A stretch of 64,000 nucleotides of DNA from Acanthacorydalis orientalis (GCA_034766995.1 CM068317.1:9214501-9278500); one strand, 5' to 3'; counted from the first letter of the stretch, positions 12,051-24,377 are shown. Notes: generated by a model not told the origin, from the sequence alone. Made by a program: numbers and translations.

Positions 12051-12225
12051 TTGATATATATATGTATATATATTTGATATATATATGTATATATATTTGA
12101 TATATATATATATGTATATATATTTGATATATATATATGTATATATATTGGATATATATATATATGTATATATATTTGATATATATATATGTATATATAT
12201 TGGATATATATATATATATACATTA
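11974..12225. repeat. minisatellite based on TATATTTGATATATATATGTA
   Basis: After a TA-rich lead, a unit of roughly 23-30 bp made of TATGTATATATAT and TTGATATATATA (twice TTGGATATATA) recurs about seven times to 12225. The unit is larger than the dinucleotide arrays elsewhere and all repeats lie in the same orientation. Confidence 0.85.
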
Positions 12226-12229
12226 GTTT

Positions 12230-13166
12230 GTCACTAAAGTTTAGTCATTTGCCTGAAAAGGATAAAAAATTCCTTTTGGATTAAAGAAAAATTCAAATAT
12301 ATATGGATTCAAATTGTGTCCTGTCTTGGAGGTCACTATTTGATGTTTTCTTCTACCATTTCATATACTAATATTGTCAGGTAAATAATCCCTATGTATC
12401 TACCCGAATGTGTCGATAGTAAAAGACAAATACAAATAAAACCGATAGTAGTATAAAAAATCAAATTGTGACCTCAAAGACAAGAAACATTCAAATCTAG
12501 GTACATAGGTATGAAACCAATTACAATAAATGTACATAAAACGTCAAATTCCTAAAAAGAATACATATTCAGTGAAAATTGCTACTATATCTATCAATAG
12601 ACAGTATCAAAGAGTAATTGAAATCCTAACTTCTGTACAAATTTTTTGCGACAACGAACATTGTCATACATTTTCATTACCTGCATCGCTTTTTTAAAAA
12701 AATATGTAACTAAATAATAGTTTGATGGTTTGTTGCTTACAAGTATAAAACACATACATACATACATATATATATAATATACATAGAAATACATATACAT
12801 ATATATATATATATATACCACTGGTATTTCTAGTATTATTTCATTACATAATAAAGTCTATATCTAATACTGATTTATACAAATACAGTAGAGAAATTGA
12901 ACAAATGAACATGAATCATTTGTGTTTATATTAGCCCTTAATTAGTCATTTGCTGTTATAAATTAATTAGAATAAAATTTATATTTAATCATCGATAATG
13001 AGATTAGATAAAAATGGAAAGAAATACACAGCATTAATAATAAAGATAAATGAACAAAATTAATATATATGGATTTTATTTCATTTCATTTAAGTGGTAT
13101 TCCTAGATTGTATTTCATTCCTGAGTTTATAACAAAAAAATATTTGTAACAGAGTCGAAGTGTATA

Positions 13167-13225
<59 letters not shown>

Positions 13226-13818
13226 ATATATATATATATGAGTTTATTTATAATATTTCATTGTCATAAAGAAAATAAAAATATTTTACTATTATATCAG
13301 CAAAAATTGTATATTTTAATTTAAAATTTTCTATAATTAGAACTAGGACATAAAGGGCTGCTTGTTATAATTTACTTTTACATTCTTAAAATTTAATTTA
13401 AAGGTAACTAACTTTTTGTATTAAGATAACATTTTGTAAAGCTAATATTAATCTTTTTTAACATATAAATAAATAAATATATCTCTCTATCTATGTGTGA
13501 TTGTCAGTACACGAACCTAGAACACCTATATGAAAATTTTCTTATGTAGACAAAATAATCTGATTATTACTTTCTGTTGAATATTTTGAAAATTGTCCAC
13601 ATTATTATTCCTAGAAATTCAATTTTTATCTTCTATATAAAATTGTTTCAATTAAACATCGAATTGTAAATTTTAGTTTCTTATCAAATATTAATCAGTT
13701 TCATATTTGTTTCCTTTTAAATTGTCTTACGTACACGTATATTTATATTCTTTGTAATTTATCAAAATTATAGTAAAGTTTTAATTTTTAATATTATTCA
13801 AAAAAGTCATAAGCACAA

Positions 13819-13862
<44 letters not shown>

Positions 13863-14084
13863 AAATTGAATTTAAGTTGTGAATATTTGCTTGATGTTGT
13901 GGTAATTTTACAATTTTTTTTATTAATTTTCATAATAACAATATTTAATAGAAGCACTGAAATTTAAATAAATTAAAAGAAAAGTTCGTTAAATTTTTAA
14001 AGTGAACTGTAATATGTAGTGAAATATTATGACAAAAATTATTGTTCTAATATATTTTACTATTTCCTTCTTATTTATGTAAGG
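12230..14084. other. AT-rich non-coding with TA arrays
   Basis: No gene is recognised. TA-rich arrays occur at about 12762-12818, 13162-13240 (with a (TG)n block) and 13819-13859. Confidence 0.45.
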
Positions 14085-14290
14085 TGACTTAACATAGGCT
14101 TCCACACTAAAGTGTTAAAAAAACGCAAAAATTAAAAAAAATATTATCTCCCATTTATTATTTTAGTTCAATTGTATTTTAGTATTGATTTGAACTAAAA
14201 TACTAAGTAAAAAATGACATTACTTTTTTAACCCCTGCAAACCCTCTTAATGCTGTACTATACCCTCATGTGGAAGCCTAAATTGAATCA
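14085..14290. mobile_element. MITE family L, copy 1 (about 206 bp)
   Basis: Inverted terminal repeats: left CATAGGCTTCCACAC (start degraded) and right GTGGAAGCCTAAATTGAATC ending at 14290. The middle contains an internal inverted repeat built on ATTTTAGTTCAATTG and GAACTAAAATAC. Same orientation as the copy at 51270 and opposite to the copy at 63802. No coding capacity. Confidence 0.8.
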
Positions 14291-15700
14291 ACCTATACAT
14301 TAATTGTAAAATTTCTAATAAATAAATCTAATAAATAAAAAAGTTAAGTGCATGTATGAATATAAAAATGATTAGAAAAATTAAATAATTAAATTAAGAA
14401 ATGTATATAAATTATTTGTAAAATATTTATAAAAACGTGTTAAGAAAATATAATAAACAATAAAAAGTGTACAATTCGAAAAGAAAATTTCATACGGCCA
14501 AGCTGTAAAATATAGTTTCGATCAGCAATGCGAACGGAAGGAGGAGGGAGCTGTATGATATCAGTCGGTTGTGTAAAAGAGTAAGTCCGACCAGAGTTTG
14601 ACAAGTCAGATAGACAGATAGACAGAATCCTCATTGGATATACCTTAAAGACCACCTGCTTTATAATTTGTGGTCGGATAATAATGGCGTTACTGTTTAT
14701 ACATACAGCGTTTAAAAAAAATATATGCTTATGGTGTCATTCGAATCAACATTTAATAAATTGATGATACCTGTATAAATTATTAGCAGTGTTTTCAAAT
14801 TTAAATACTTGAATAAAGTTCAAGTTTGACTTTAATTAAAATTAACGTACAACGAATTAATTTTAAGTTGTGTACAAGATCTGTAATATTTTAGATGTTA
14901 TTTAATAATAATAAATCAGATATATTTAAATATACACCTTTAAAAAATTATTATTTTTTCGGATCTCAATTTTGTGCATTTAAGAATAAAAATTCTTACT
15001 TCTCATTAATTATAATTTAGTAAATATATATTTATCATTAATTAAAGTTATAGACTATTATTTTATGTATTTTTTTTCTCATAAAACCACAAACTTAAGA
15101 GTATCTCTTATACTATAGAAACTTCGTGTTTTTTAAAATAAAACATTTGGTTTTATTTCAAAGTTACTATCATTATTTTAATCAATATTTACGTCCTTGA
15201 AAGTATATTTCTATATTTTACAATGTTTAATAAATAAAACAATCTGATATATTGACTATAATAACTTTTAAAAAAATAGTTTATAACTAAAAATGATATA
15301 TGAAAATGATATTTATCAATCAGAATATGAAATACATTTGTATTATTCTTCAGTATATTTTTAAACAGTAAACAATAAATACATTCATTGTGAATTTTAA
15401 AATGTCACCTATCATTTTTTATATCTGCATAGATGCTAAAATGTGTTAGAAGTGAAATGCGACAAGCATGTGTTAGATTTTAATAACAGGATATGCGCTA
15501 AACACTCGTTAATTAGACAGAAACATATCGCCCACACTGTTTTTAATTAACCATTATCGTTCAAAGAAATTAATTTCACCCACATGTTTCCGCATATCTA
15601 ATAATAAAAATTAATAAGTCCGTTAAACATGCGTTGTTGAAACCAATTGGTAAACAAAGAAAATATTAAATAATCAATCAAGAAATTTCTTAGTAAATCC
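14291..15700. other. AT-rich non-coding with a GC-richer patch
   Basis: No gene is recognised. A patch at about 14455-14690 is less AT-rich and contains AGAGTAAGTCCG, a possible plus-strand donor, and two GATAGACA repeats, but has no coding signal. About 15420-15650 is ordinary-complexity sequence with several TAATTA-type cores, nothing more. Confidence 0.4.
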
Positions 15701-15707
15701 GTGTTCA

Positions 15708-15823
<116 letters not shown>

Positions 15824-16604
15824 GAATTTGTCTAAAATAATAAATTCTTCGATTTTATATTTCTTTTCAAAAATAAAGAAATATGTCTTACTTAAATAAA
15901 AATTAAAAAAATGGTATATTGATATAAATCTAAAATTGAAGTTAAATGAAGTCTTCGTATCAATCCATAGACCTCAGGTCAAAAAGATATTTTTTTTTGG
16001 TATAAAAAAAATGTTATAATATTTACACACAATCTCATTATGTGAATAATTCGGGTAAATACAGTGAGTAGAAGAGTTTGAGTAAAGGTAGATAAAGATA
16101 TTTTATGTTGAAGTAGTCATACATTTAATTTTTAAAAATTTTATAAGTGAAGAAGATTGGTATTTGTACCGATTATATGATTTTAATTAAGAAGAGAAAT
16201 AATTAAAATTTTCAATAACATTTCAAAAAAATTAATGTATAGAAAGTGAAAATTCCGTTTTAAAACTCAATTTAGATACAGTGGTCGAGAATAAAAGTAT
16301 ATTTTCTTTTGTATAAAATCGTTTTAATACTCACATGTTTTTATTTAATTAAATTAGGCAAATTTTCTCAATAAGATCGCTGTAAGTTATTTTATATTAT
16401 GTAAATATATAGATATGGTAATAGTATCATGGTTTCTCCTATCTTTTACAAAGCTTTTTTGTAAATTTTTTACATCACAATTGTAAATATTTCGGTTATT
16501 GTTTTTTTTTAAAAAAAAAGCAGAACATATTTTTACAAATTCTTCAAAGTGACTGGGATATTATTATTCATTTTTAAATTTATCTTTATATATTAATAAT
16601 ATGA

Positions 16605-16880
16605 AAAAATGATGCCGTTCTCGTGACTTTTATTCGTTCTCTGACTGATTGATATCACGTGATGTGTTCTGATTGGTTGATGTCGGTCGCATGGTCTGTG
16701 TTATGACTGGTTACTGTGAATCGCGTGATCGAATGTTTTTCGCCCTAATTAATGAAAAAAAATCCTAATAAAAAATTATGATTCACATTTTAATATTATC
16801 TATGTGCATTATTTGTTAAAGACTGAGAGAGGGTAAGAGATCGAAGATCGAAGCCACCTCTCCTACCCCGGCGTGGAGAG
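16605..16880. repeat. dispersed repeat Y, copy 1
   Basis: GC-richer sequence with three imperfect direct repeats of about 35 bp: CTGACTGATTGATATCACGT, CTGATTGGTTGATGTCGGTC and TGACTGGTTACTGTGAATCG. These contain a CACGTG E-box and ATTGG (inverted CCAAT) cores. The block ends near 16850-16880 in a hairpin (CACCTCTCC against GGAGAGAGGT) followed by CTAG. A divergent copy with the same order, TTTTATTCGT, TGTTCTGATT, a TTTGTTAA segment, GTAAG and then a terminal hairpin, lies at 26295-26700. A hairpin followed by CTAG recalls Helitron 3' ends, but no 5' end or Rep/helicase is seen. It may instead be promoter-like sequence that was copied. Confidence 0.4.
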
Positions 16881-16889
16881 AGGTCTAGC

Positions 16890-18524
16890 AATACTAAAAT
16901 ATTTTTTTCCTATTTTTTTGTTTTCTTCGATAAATATATCTATTGATTATAATCCTAGGCAATTTTTTTAAAATTATTTTAGTTCTGTTCTATTAAGATA
17001 TAAACTTTTACTCAAATCAGCAAATGATTTGAAATTTTAATTCAATATAAAACAGATTAAACATGAAATTCAAATAAATATTGAATATAAAAAAAACGTG
17101 GTAATTCTTCTCTATGAAAACTTAAAAATACGCTCCTTGACAATATAGTTCTCACCCTGTGGTTAAATTGACTTTTCTCTTACTCTACAAATCACAAAAA
17201 AATGATCTAGAAGATTTACTAATTATTGTTTTTTTTTAATGTGGAATTTGTTTTTCGATGTAAAAACACTTAAGTATATAAAAGTATATACCTTATCACT
17301 TATTTCTCTGTATCTTAGCGTTTTACAAATGATGGAATCTTTATAAAAATACACATAAATAAGCATGAAAAATTACAATATCAAAAATGTTTTGAATAAA
17401 AAAATATTTGTACTTTGTGGTGTGAGAGAAAAATTATTTTGTGAAAAATACAATTACTAGTAGATTGACAACAATCTCTAAAAGAATTTTTAAATATACA
17501 AAACTGTGAAGATCAGCAGAACACAATTATAAAAAAACCACAAGTGGCTCGTAATGTAAATAAAACAATAGAATAGTAAACATAACCAGACATTAAAAGT
17601 ATATTTATACTAATCTAAATATGAAAAAAAAACTATGAAATTATCTTAAAACCAGAATCTAAAGAAAATTATTAATTTATAAGATAAATATTACTAACAA
17701 AGACCATAAAATATATGACTGTGAAATCAACTGTTGTTTAAGGTTCGATTAGAATCCAGTTGTTCGAATTCTGAACAGATCAATAAGAGTAATAAAATTA
17801 TAATCTTTTATAATATTTTTCTTATTAAAAGAGGATATATTTTAGTCACTTTAAATTAAATATGGAAACATTGATAAGTAACTCAACATGTTTTTTTCTT
17901 TAAATATTGAGTTTATATATTAAAAAATTGAACAATAGTACTGAAAACATTATATTTCATTATAGTTCATTTTATATTTATAATATTGAATTTGTAAGAC
18001 ATAATTTTATTTCCAGTATACTTACTTAGAAACTATTAGTTATTTTTAGTCAAGCAAGAAATCGTATATTAGATTCTATATGATATTCATAATATTAGGT
18101 TTATAAATGACAATCATTATTATCACCTTTAATTACACTAACAAGCAAAATGTGCGAATATGATCCTTGAGAAAATCTAAACACATAAATATGGAAATAC
18201 ATAGATAAAAATATAAATATAATTCGTTGTAGTCATTAAATTTTAAAGCAATTCAATTATAATATAAAAATATTTTTCTTTGTTATCGAATAATAAACAC
18301 AACATATTATTAACTAGTTTACAACAAATTACAGGAAAAAAATATTCTCTTTATTAAAATATTAATTTCATCTTCAAATATAATTTAATGTAAAAATTAT
18401 TTTAAATAACTAATTCTAAACTGAGAAAATTTTATTATTAAAAAAAGAATAATTATTATGAAATATTTTCTAAAAAATTAAACTAGTTTATATACATGAA
18501 TCCAAATTGAATGTTTTGAATGTA
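16890..18524. other. AT-rich non-coding with a foldback F fragment
   Basis: No gene is recognised. About 17370-17450 resembles the outer right end of foldback family F (CAAAAATGTTTTGAA, then TTGTGGTGTGAGAGAAAAAT and a TTTTGTGAAAA end). The remainder is low-complexity AT. Confidence 0.4.
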
Positions 18525-19100
18525 TTAAGTTGATAGAAAAATAATTGCGGTTTTTGTTTTGTAAATTCTAACCTTAATTTCTTACAATGAAAGTGTCATT
18601 TCATTGCGTTCATGTTAATATTATTTTAAAGTGTTTTTTTTGGTCTGTATTTTGGTAAAATTGATTTTGGTTTTATAATTAATTTTGCTTTAAATTGGAT
18701 TATTGAACTAAAGATAGAAAAGAAGCAAATAACAGCCATTTTTTGTATGAGTTAAAAACGAGTGGTTAAGCAGCAAAAACTGCTCGTCAACTGAACGATG
18801 CTTTTGGTGTGCGTACTATAAAGGAAAGTACGGTGCAATGACGGTTCCAAAAATTTCGTTCTGGAGACGATTGCTTTGAAGATGAAGAAGGTCGTGAGTG
18901 GTCTTATTCAGTCCACTACGACCAACTGAAATCATTAGTTTAATCAGAACCACGCATACTAATTTGAGATCTTACACAAATGTTAGATGTTAGTCATCCA
19001 ATAGTTGTGGACCACTTAAAGCAGCTCAGAAAATCATAAAAGAGAGAAATATGTATGAATTTGAGGGTCATAAACCGTAATTATTTTTCTACCAACATAA
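18525..19100 (+). mobile_element. mariner MITE family M1, copy 4 (576 bp)
   Basis: Left repeat TTAAGTTGATAGAAAAATAA and right repeat ending in ACATAA, with TA on both sides (18523-18524, 19101-19102). The plus strand reads, with a few stops, as the mariner N-terminal domain: FLYELKTSG, AAKTARQLNDAFGV, RFQKFRSGDDCFEDEEGRE, then YDQLKSLV and LDVSHPIVVDHLKQL. This order and spacing match cecropia/mellifera-type mariner DNA-binding domains (the Hsmar1/SETMAR type). Immediately after the second helix-turn-helix it jumps to the 3' end, so the DDD catalytic domain is missing. Of the copies here this one shows the retained domain most clearly. Confidence 0.9.
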
Positions 19101-19230
19101 TACTTGCAGAATATGTAAAAATTACTACTATCTCCAATATTTGTTTATTACAAAGGTTTTATCCTATATATTTATTACTTGTTTAACTGAAAAAATTATT
19201 TTCTTTAAAGAAAAACAATACAGAAGTTGA

Positions 19231-19264
<34 letters not shown>

Positions 19265-20230
19265 CGTAGCCATTAATTATTCATGTATATATTCATTTTT
19301 AATCATTTTTTTATTTTAAATATAAAGAATCATTGATAACCTGCTACGTACATTATAGTGTGTGAGATATTAAATTAATCATTGGTTGTATGAATTTATA
19401 CAATAAACTCATTTATTCATAAAACTCATTCACAAAAATTAAATCAATAAGAAAATAAAAACGCTGATGTCTTATTTTCAGACATATTTTTTAATTGTCA
19501 ATTCACAATCAATGAAGAGAAGAAAATCATGAATTGATTTGTACCAGTTTGTGGTCTTCTAAAAAGTGTGTTTAAAAAATTGAAAAACATTAACAGTAGA
19601 ATCAAATACTTCTATTTGTTATAAAAAGGTTAAATTTATTATTAAAAATTAATTTTTTGTTCTGTATTCTAATTATTCCTTAAAAAGTATTTTTATATTT
19701 AAAAATGTTTAACAACAAAGTGTTCATAAATGACAGCTTAATAGTTTTTATGACAAAAAAATATATGAATAATAAATGTATCGTAATTACAACTATTTAA
19801 AACAAACAGGTACACATATTGCTTTAAACATATATGAACACACTTATTATGTTATAATAAAAAAGTTAACTATAATATATTTTTTTAAAAAAAGTGTACT
19901 TTATATAACATATACATTTCTAACCCGCAGGTATGAACAGATTAATTTATGATACAATTAGTATATCGGTATTTACTGTAATTAACATATTTGTTGATTG
20001 AAAATATTAAATATGTGTATAAAAAACCTAAATCACTTTTTTTATTAAAGCAATATCTGTAATTTACGACAAATTTTCTTTTTAATATTAAAAACTTTAT
20101 TTTTTTAATCATTAACTGTAATAATTTAATACATGCCAAAAATAAAACTTTTCTTATAAAAAATATGACAGAGACTTCAATGCCTTCATAATCTGGCTGC
20201 AAAACATTTATATATATTTACAGGTATATA
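19101..20230. other. AT-rich non-coding
   Basis: A TA array lies at 19231-19263; otherwise nothing is recognised. The minus-strand frame at 20202-19942 is Ile/Lys-rich without motifs. Confidence 0.45.
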
Positions 20231-20628
20231 TGTACATATATATATATATAAATTTGTAGGATGCATCTGAGTATTCGTCAGGTGCCATGATGTTTTGTTA
20301 TATTGCCAGTTATTAAACTGTCATTAGGTGCCACGATGCCTTGCGCTGACCACTCGCCGAAGTCTAGACAGGTTTGTCGACCACGTTGATTAGTCCTGCG
20401 GCTTATTAACATTGATTATATTTCCAATGATGCTCTTTGATAGTACATTCGACTCTTCTATATTTATATATCGCTATTTGAATTCTCTAGTTTAGTTCCG
20501 TAATCAAGGTTAGTGGTCACTGCACTCACCTGTCAATCCATAGGTCACGATTTCGATTTCGTCCTGCGGCTCTTCTTTCGTCAAATCTGACATCGAATTA
20601 CTTTTTTTTACCAATGTAATTAAAAGCA

Positions 20629-20633
<5 letters not shown>
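20231..20633. other. GC-richer island including a tRNA-like segment
   Basis: Markedly more complex than its surroundings. GGTGCCATGATGTTTTG (about 20281) and GGTGCCACGATGCCTTG (about 20327) form an imperfect direct repeat, and TCCTGCGGCT occurs at about 20394 and 20562. The second lies at the end of the tRNA-like segment. The pattern suggests a short interspersed element, but too few copies are visible to define it. Confidence 0.35.
20497..20572 (+). ncRNA. tRNA-derived sequence (Asp-like), pseudogene or SINE head
   Basis: The segment has an A-box-like GGTTAGTGGTCACTG, an anticodon-loop-like CCTGTCAA with GTC (tRNA-Asp) and a B-box-like GATTTCGATTTCG in the order of a tRNA gene. CCGTA and TGCGG at the edges could form a partial acceptor stem, and ACGA/TCGT a short T stem. 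The anticodon stem is poor, so this is not a working tRNA. A tRNA-derived SINE head is the likeliest reading. Confidence 0.35.
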
Positions 20634-20670
<37 letters not shown>

Positions 20671-20742
20671 AGTGATTTTTATTAATTATTTATATTTATT
20701 ATCGAATATAAATGCATATATATATATATATATATATATATT
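20634..20742. repeat. two (TA)n arrays
   Basis: TA runs at about 20634-20668 and 20717-20742, separated by about 50 bp of AT-rich sequence. Confidence 0.9.
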
Positions 20743-21103
20743 TGTGTGTATATTAATCAGAAAAATTATACAAAAAACAAATAGGGTATCGCCCGTGGTA
20801 CGTGTCAAAAATGCCACAGCCTCAGCCACGACAATTCCAATATTGCATTTTGACTTTTGATATCGGTTACGCTATAACAGAGAGCAACGTGTCTTGGAAA
20901 CGAAGACGCTGTGGTAAATCATGATGGCCACATGTTTAACTGCTCAGACATATTAGTTACGTTTCATTAAAGATGATATGGTGGTTGAGATTCCTGACTG
21001 GTTATTAATAAACTTTTTATTATTATTTGAACAGATCGGATCGTTTCTTTATATCTTGTGTGCGTTGTCGTTATTTTAAATATCAGCTTTCATAAGCTTT
21101 CTG

Positions 21104-21104
<1 letters not shown>
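20743..21104. other. GC-richer unique-looking sequence
   Basis: About 20780-21060 has balanced composition (for example GTATCGCCCGTGGTACG and GAAACGAAGACGCTGTGG). No long frame or splice pair is convincing. It may belong to the same interspersed element as the island just upstream. Confidence 0.3.
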
Positions 21105-21170
<66 letters not shown>

Positions 21171-21180
21171 GTATATATGT
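21105..21180. repeat. (TA)n with GTAT variants
   Basis: About 75 bp of TA repeats ending in (GTAT)n. Confidence 0.9.
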
Positions 21181-21645
21181 TTCTTCATTTCGACTGGCTT
21201 TATTTTTATTTTTAAGATTTGTCACTCTGACAGAATGTTATACATATCATTATTTATTTGATAGTCAATTATGATAGCATTTATTTCATTATAATCTGAT
21301 GCAAGTAATAAACAAAATGTATACATTAAGTAGTCAAACAAAAATGTAGTTTCATTCATATTTTTAATCTTTTTTCTTCTTAAAATAAAACATATGATAT
21401 TTGAATATAATATTAATATATTATATATTTAATACTTTAATCAATTTTTTTCATAATAACCTACTGAAACTATAATTTAATTAATATATTTAATGTAGAG
21501 TCTTGCCAAGTTTAGACCACTCATAATACACCATACTCTTAATTCTCTTCCCCCTCAAATATATAATCACACTTTTTCGGCGTGAATATGTAATTTTGGA
21601 GTCAATGTTGATGGTTCACCGAGCATAATCCATGATTTTAGGCGT

Positions 21646-22053
21646 TTAACCCACTTAAGATACATACATTACACACATGGTGTATAATGCAATACCTATT
21701 CCAAAAGATGAATGGTACACAGTGTGTGTTATGATCACTAATTTTTATTATTAGTTAGTAGTAAAGAACTAGTCGAGGAGATAAAGTCGTTTTTAAATAA
21801 ACTAAAAGTTAAAGGTGTGTAAAAGATAGAATTTATATTGGTTTCAAGCTTAGACACAAAGATAATTATTGCAATACCCACGACTAGAACCGTCGGGACT
21901 GCAAAAAATGATCAATTACAATAAAGTGATGATTTTTATTTCAAAGTAACCGAAAAAAGTCTAAAAATGATTATAGAGGATAATGATTATATAGGTGAGG
22001 ATTAATGATTATATAGGTGATAGTGCTATGAAATGTGATAACTATATATATAT

Positions 22054-22099
<46 letters not shown>

Positions 22100-22851
22100 G
22101 TTATTATTTAGAAATTCCTGAGTTAATTTACCTACTTTTTCTAAAATATCAGAACATCTACCTGAAATGTTGGCTAGAAGTAAAAATAACAAAATATAAA
22201 GAAATAATTGCAAACAATGCTACCTTAATCGTATAAGAAAAGCGATTAATTACTTTTCTCCTGCGTTTGAAAATAATCCTGGGATATGTTTGAGAGTGTT
22301 TCAAAGACTACCGCAAACAAAAAAAAATGATTTTTAATGATGTAAATATTAAAAGTACTTATTACTTGTGTATTATTTTTAATTTTTATTGATGGGTTAT
22401 CTTCTACATTCTATTTTTTATTGCTGGATCTAAACTAATATTTTTATATTTATTTATTATTTTGAAAATTAATGTTGTTTTCTACTTTAATTATATTTTT
22501 TTCTTTTTTATGTGTACGACACACAAGATATGTTATTGGTCCTTCCTAATATAAAAATGCTGAAGAATCAATGACACATAAGGTGTGTCATCTGATTTGT
22601 ACAAAAAATGTCTACAATTTTAATTTCTCAACTTCCAGAGGTTTAGAAGTTGAGAAATTAACATTGTAGACATTTTTTGTACAAATCAGATGATACACCT
22701 TATGTGTCATTGATTCTTCATCATTTTTATATTAGGAAAGACTAATAACAGGAAATAGAAAACTATTTTCTAAATTTTCAACATAAATAAAATAAAAGGT
22801 TTGGCTACTGGGGATCGTCTTATAAGAAATCTTTCGACTCGAATGGCTTAA
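21646..22851. mobile_element. 1.2-kb nested insert with TTAA at both ends
   Basis: Unrelated to the mariner it interrupts. TTAA occurs at both boundaries (21646-21649, followed by CCCACTTAAG; and 22848-22851, preceded by the complement of GCCATTCGAG), which suggests a TTAA-targeting, piggyBac-type insertion, although the end repeats are weak. It contains a TA array (22043-22100), a short direct duplication of AATGATTATATAGGTGA (about 21980-22020), and the long hairpin described separately. A minus-strand frame (22213-21971) begins hydrophobic but has no ATG and runs into the TA array. Confidence 0.45.
22531..22750. repeat. long near-perfect hairpin (105-bp arms, 10-nt loop)
   Basis: Left arm 22531-22635 and right arm 22646-22750 are reverse complements with only about seven mismatches. 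The loop is CAGAGGTTTA. Landmarks are TTCCTAATATAAAAATG against its complement at 22719-22738, and TTTGTACAAAAAATGTC in the middle of each arm. The arms are too long for a typical animal microRNA precursor. They resemble hairpin-RNA loci or a foldback element. It lies inside the nested insert. Confidence 0.9.
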
Positions 22852-23579
22852 ACCTATTTTTCATTCTCAGTTATAATTTTATAAAAAAAATTATTCCTAT
22901 TGAATCTTGTGAACGAGGACATAGACATATCGCATCTTGTTTCTTTATTTGTCGAGCTGAGTTCATATGAAATCCATCAGCCTAGCTTATGAATTTTTCC
23001 CAGCCGAACAGGAAATTGGTTACTGAATAACTCCAAGTTGTTGAGCGAGTTCCTGTTCAGTTTGTGTTGGGTTTTTAATTAACAGCTGCTCAAGCTTCTC
23101 ATATTCATTTTTTTCGATTTTCCAGAACGTTTTCGATCAGAAAGGTCAAAATCATCACTTAGAAATATTTGAAAACATATTTTATGCGTCAAAACACCTT
23201 ATTTTGTGTAACTTTTCACCTATCTCCCACGTAACTAATGAATCCCTTATCAAAAAAGATGGTGGCTTTAAGTCGACGAAGTCGTAATGCATTTTAGGAC
23301 CTCTTTCACTATTTTAACAATTACTCTCGCGTCTTCGACTGGAATGTGAAAAGTATGCAATTCCTTACATGCTGCTTTTCAGATACCATTGTGTTCACTA
23401 CTGTTTTTTGATGATATTCCAATTGCTTGGCCAAGATATGTAGTATTTTAAATATTACTTTTGCCACTTCAAAATACTAAAACGACAAGAAAATGTTTTG
23501 GTTTAAAACAGAGTTACGACTGATTTAATTTAACAGCACTGAATTAATTTCTACACCTAATATAAGAATATTAACAGTT

Positions 23580-24377
23580 TTAACCCTCTAAATCAGGGCG
23601 TGGATTTAAAAATCTGTTCTCAACCTCAACCTCACCCTCACTTTGCGTTTTTCACGTGCATTGCAAAAAAAATAAAATTGTGTGCAGTTATATTTTGTGA
23701 TTCATTGGTAAGTTAATTTTTTACCTGTCAAAATGACAAAAAGAACAGTCAAATGGTACAAAAAACTTTTCTTCTATATTTTCCATCTCACAATCTACAA
23801 CGCATACGTTATTTCCTGCCATGTAAATCGTAAAAGAATCAGTTACTGACTACAAACTAATATTTGATTCACACATTGTTCAAAAAGTTGCTCCAAATGC
23901 ATTTTTTACAAGGAGTCAAAATCTACACCGATCAACGTTTCATTTTCCGGAGAGAATACTTTCAGATCATGGTCAACGAGCACAGTGTGTAGTTTGTAAA
24001 GCAAATGGAAGAGATCGACGTCCAGGTACAAGATGTGACCGATGTAAAACACTTTTGTGCACACTTGATTGTTTCAAAATTTTTCACATCAACAGTAATT
24101 TTATTTCTGCAAATTTTCAATTTTAATCAATTTTTCCACTTCCAATTACATGTTTCCAATCAAGAAATATATTTCCCCGAATTTTATCATCGATTTTCCA
24201 CGATATATTAGTTAAATGTAAAATTTCTAATGGCTAAGCTAAATTAACATATTTTTTTTGTAACCAGCAAATTTACATTTTTTATTTTGTTTACAATAAA
24301 AAAATGTCCAATTTATCTAAAAAAAATTGTTAAGAAATTTTAGCACCCTTTCCCTCTCATCCGCACCAAACGATTAA
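23580..24377 (+). mobile_element. piggyBac-derived non-autonomous element, copy 1
   Basis: Flanked by TTAA (23580-23583 and 24374-24377), the piggyBac target. Left end CCCTCTAAATCAGGG; right end read inward TCGTTTGGTGCGG then AGAGGGAAAGG. The interior (about 23733-24110) encodes, with lesions, only the C-terminal end of a piggyBac transposase: VKWYKKLFFYIFHLTIYNAY, then LIFDSHIV-like residues, and finally a cysteine-rich tail with CVVCKANGRDRR and CDRCKTLLCTLDCFKIFH (about 23991-24093), typical of the zinc-binding domain that contacts the element ends. The DDD catalytic core is absent. The second, longer copy is at 45624-46667. It starts 20 bp after the end of the M2 mariner. Confidence 0.8.

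Larger units (their letters stand above)
21495..23560 (-). mobile_element. mariner family M2, copy C, split by a nested insert
   Basis: Minus-strand mariner sharing sequence with the full-length copy at 59482-60741. The block 21495-21645 matches its middle (around 59955-60100; shared GCATAATCCATGATTTTAGG). The block 22852-23560 matches the N-terminal part and 5' end (about 60105-60741), including CTTGTGAACGAGGACATAGA, GAGTTCCTGTTCAGT and the terminal repeat read inward as TTAGGTGTAGAAATTAATTC. The 3' portion encoding the last catalytic Asp is missing at the left. About 1.2 kb of unrelated DNA interrupts the two blocks. Confidence 0.8.

Noticed and set aside
11957..12223. Long frames of alternating Ile and Tyr (also at 44969-45401, 50962-51310, 30092-30406 and 47876-48151)
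   Set aside because: They are translations of (TA)n, TACATA or TATATG repeats on both strands, not proteins.
22640..22640. MicroRNA precursor at the 22.6-kb hairpin
   Set aside because: Arms of 105 bp are much longer than typical animal pre-miRNAs; a hairpin-RNA or foldback reading is more suitable.
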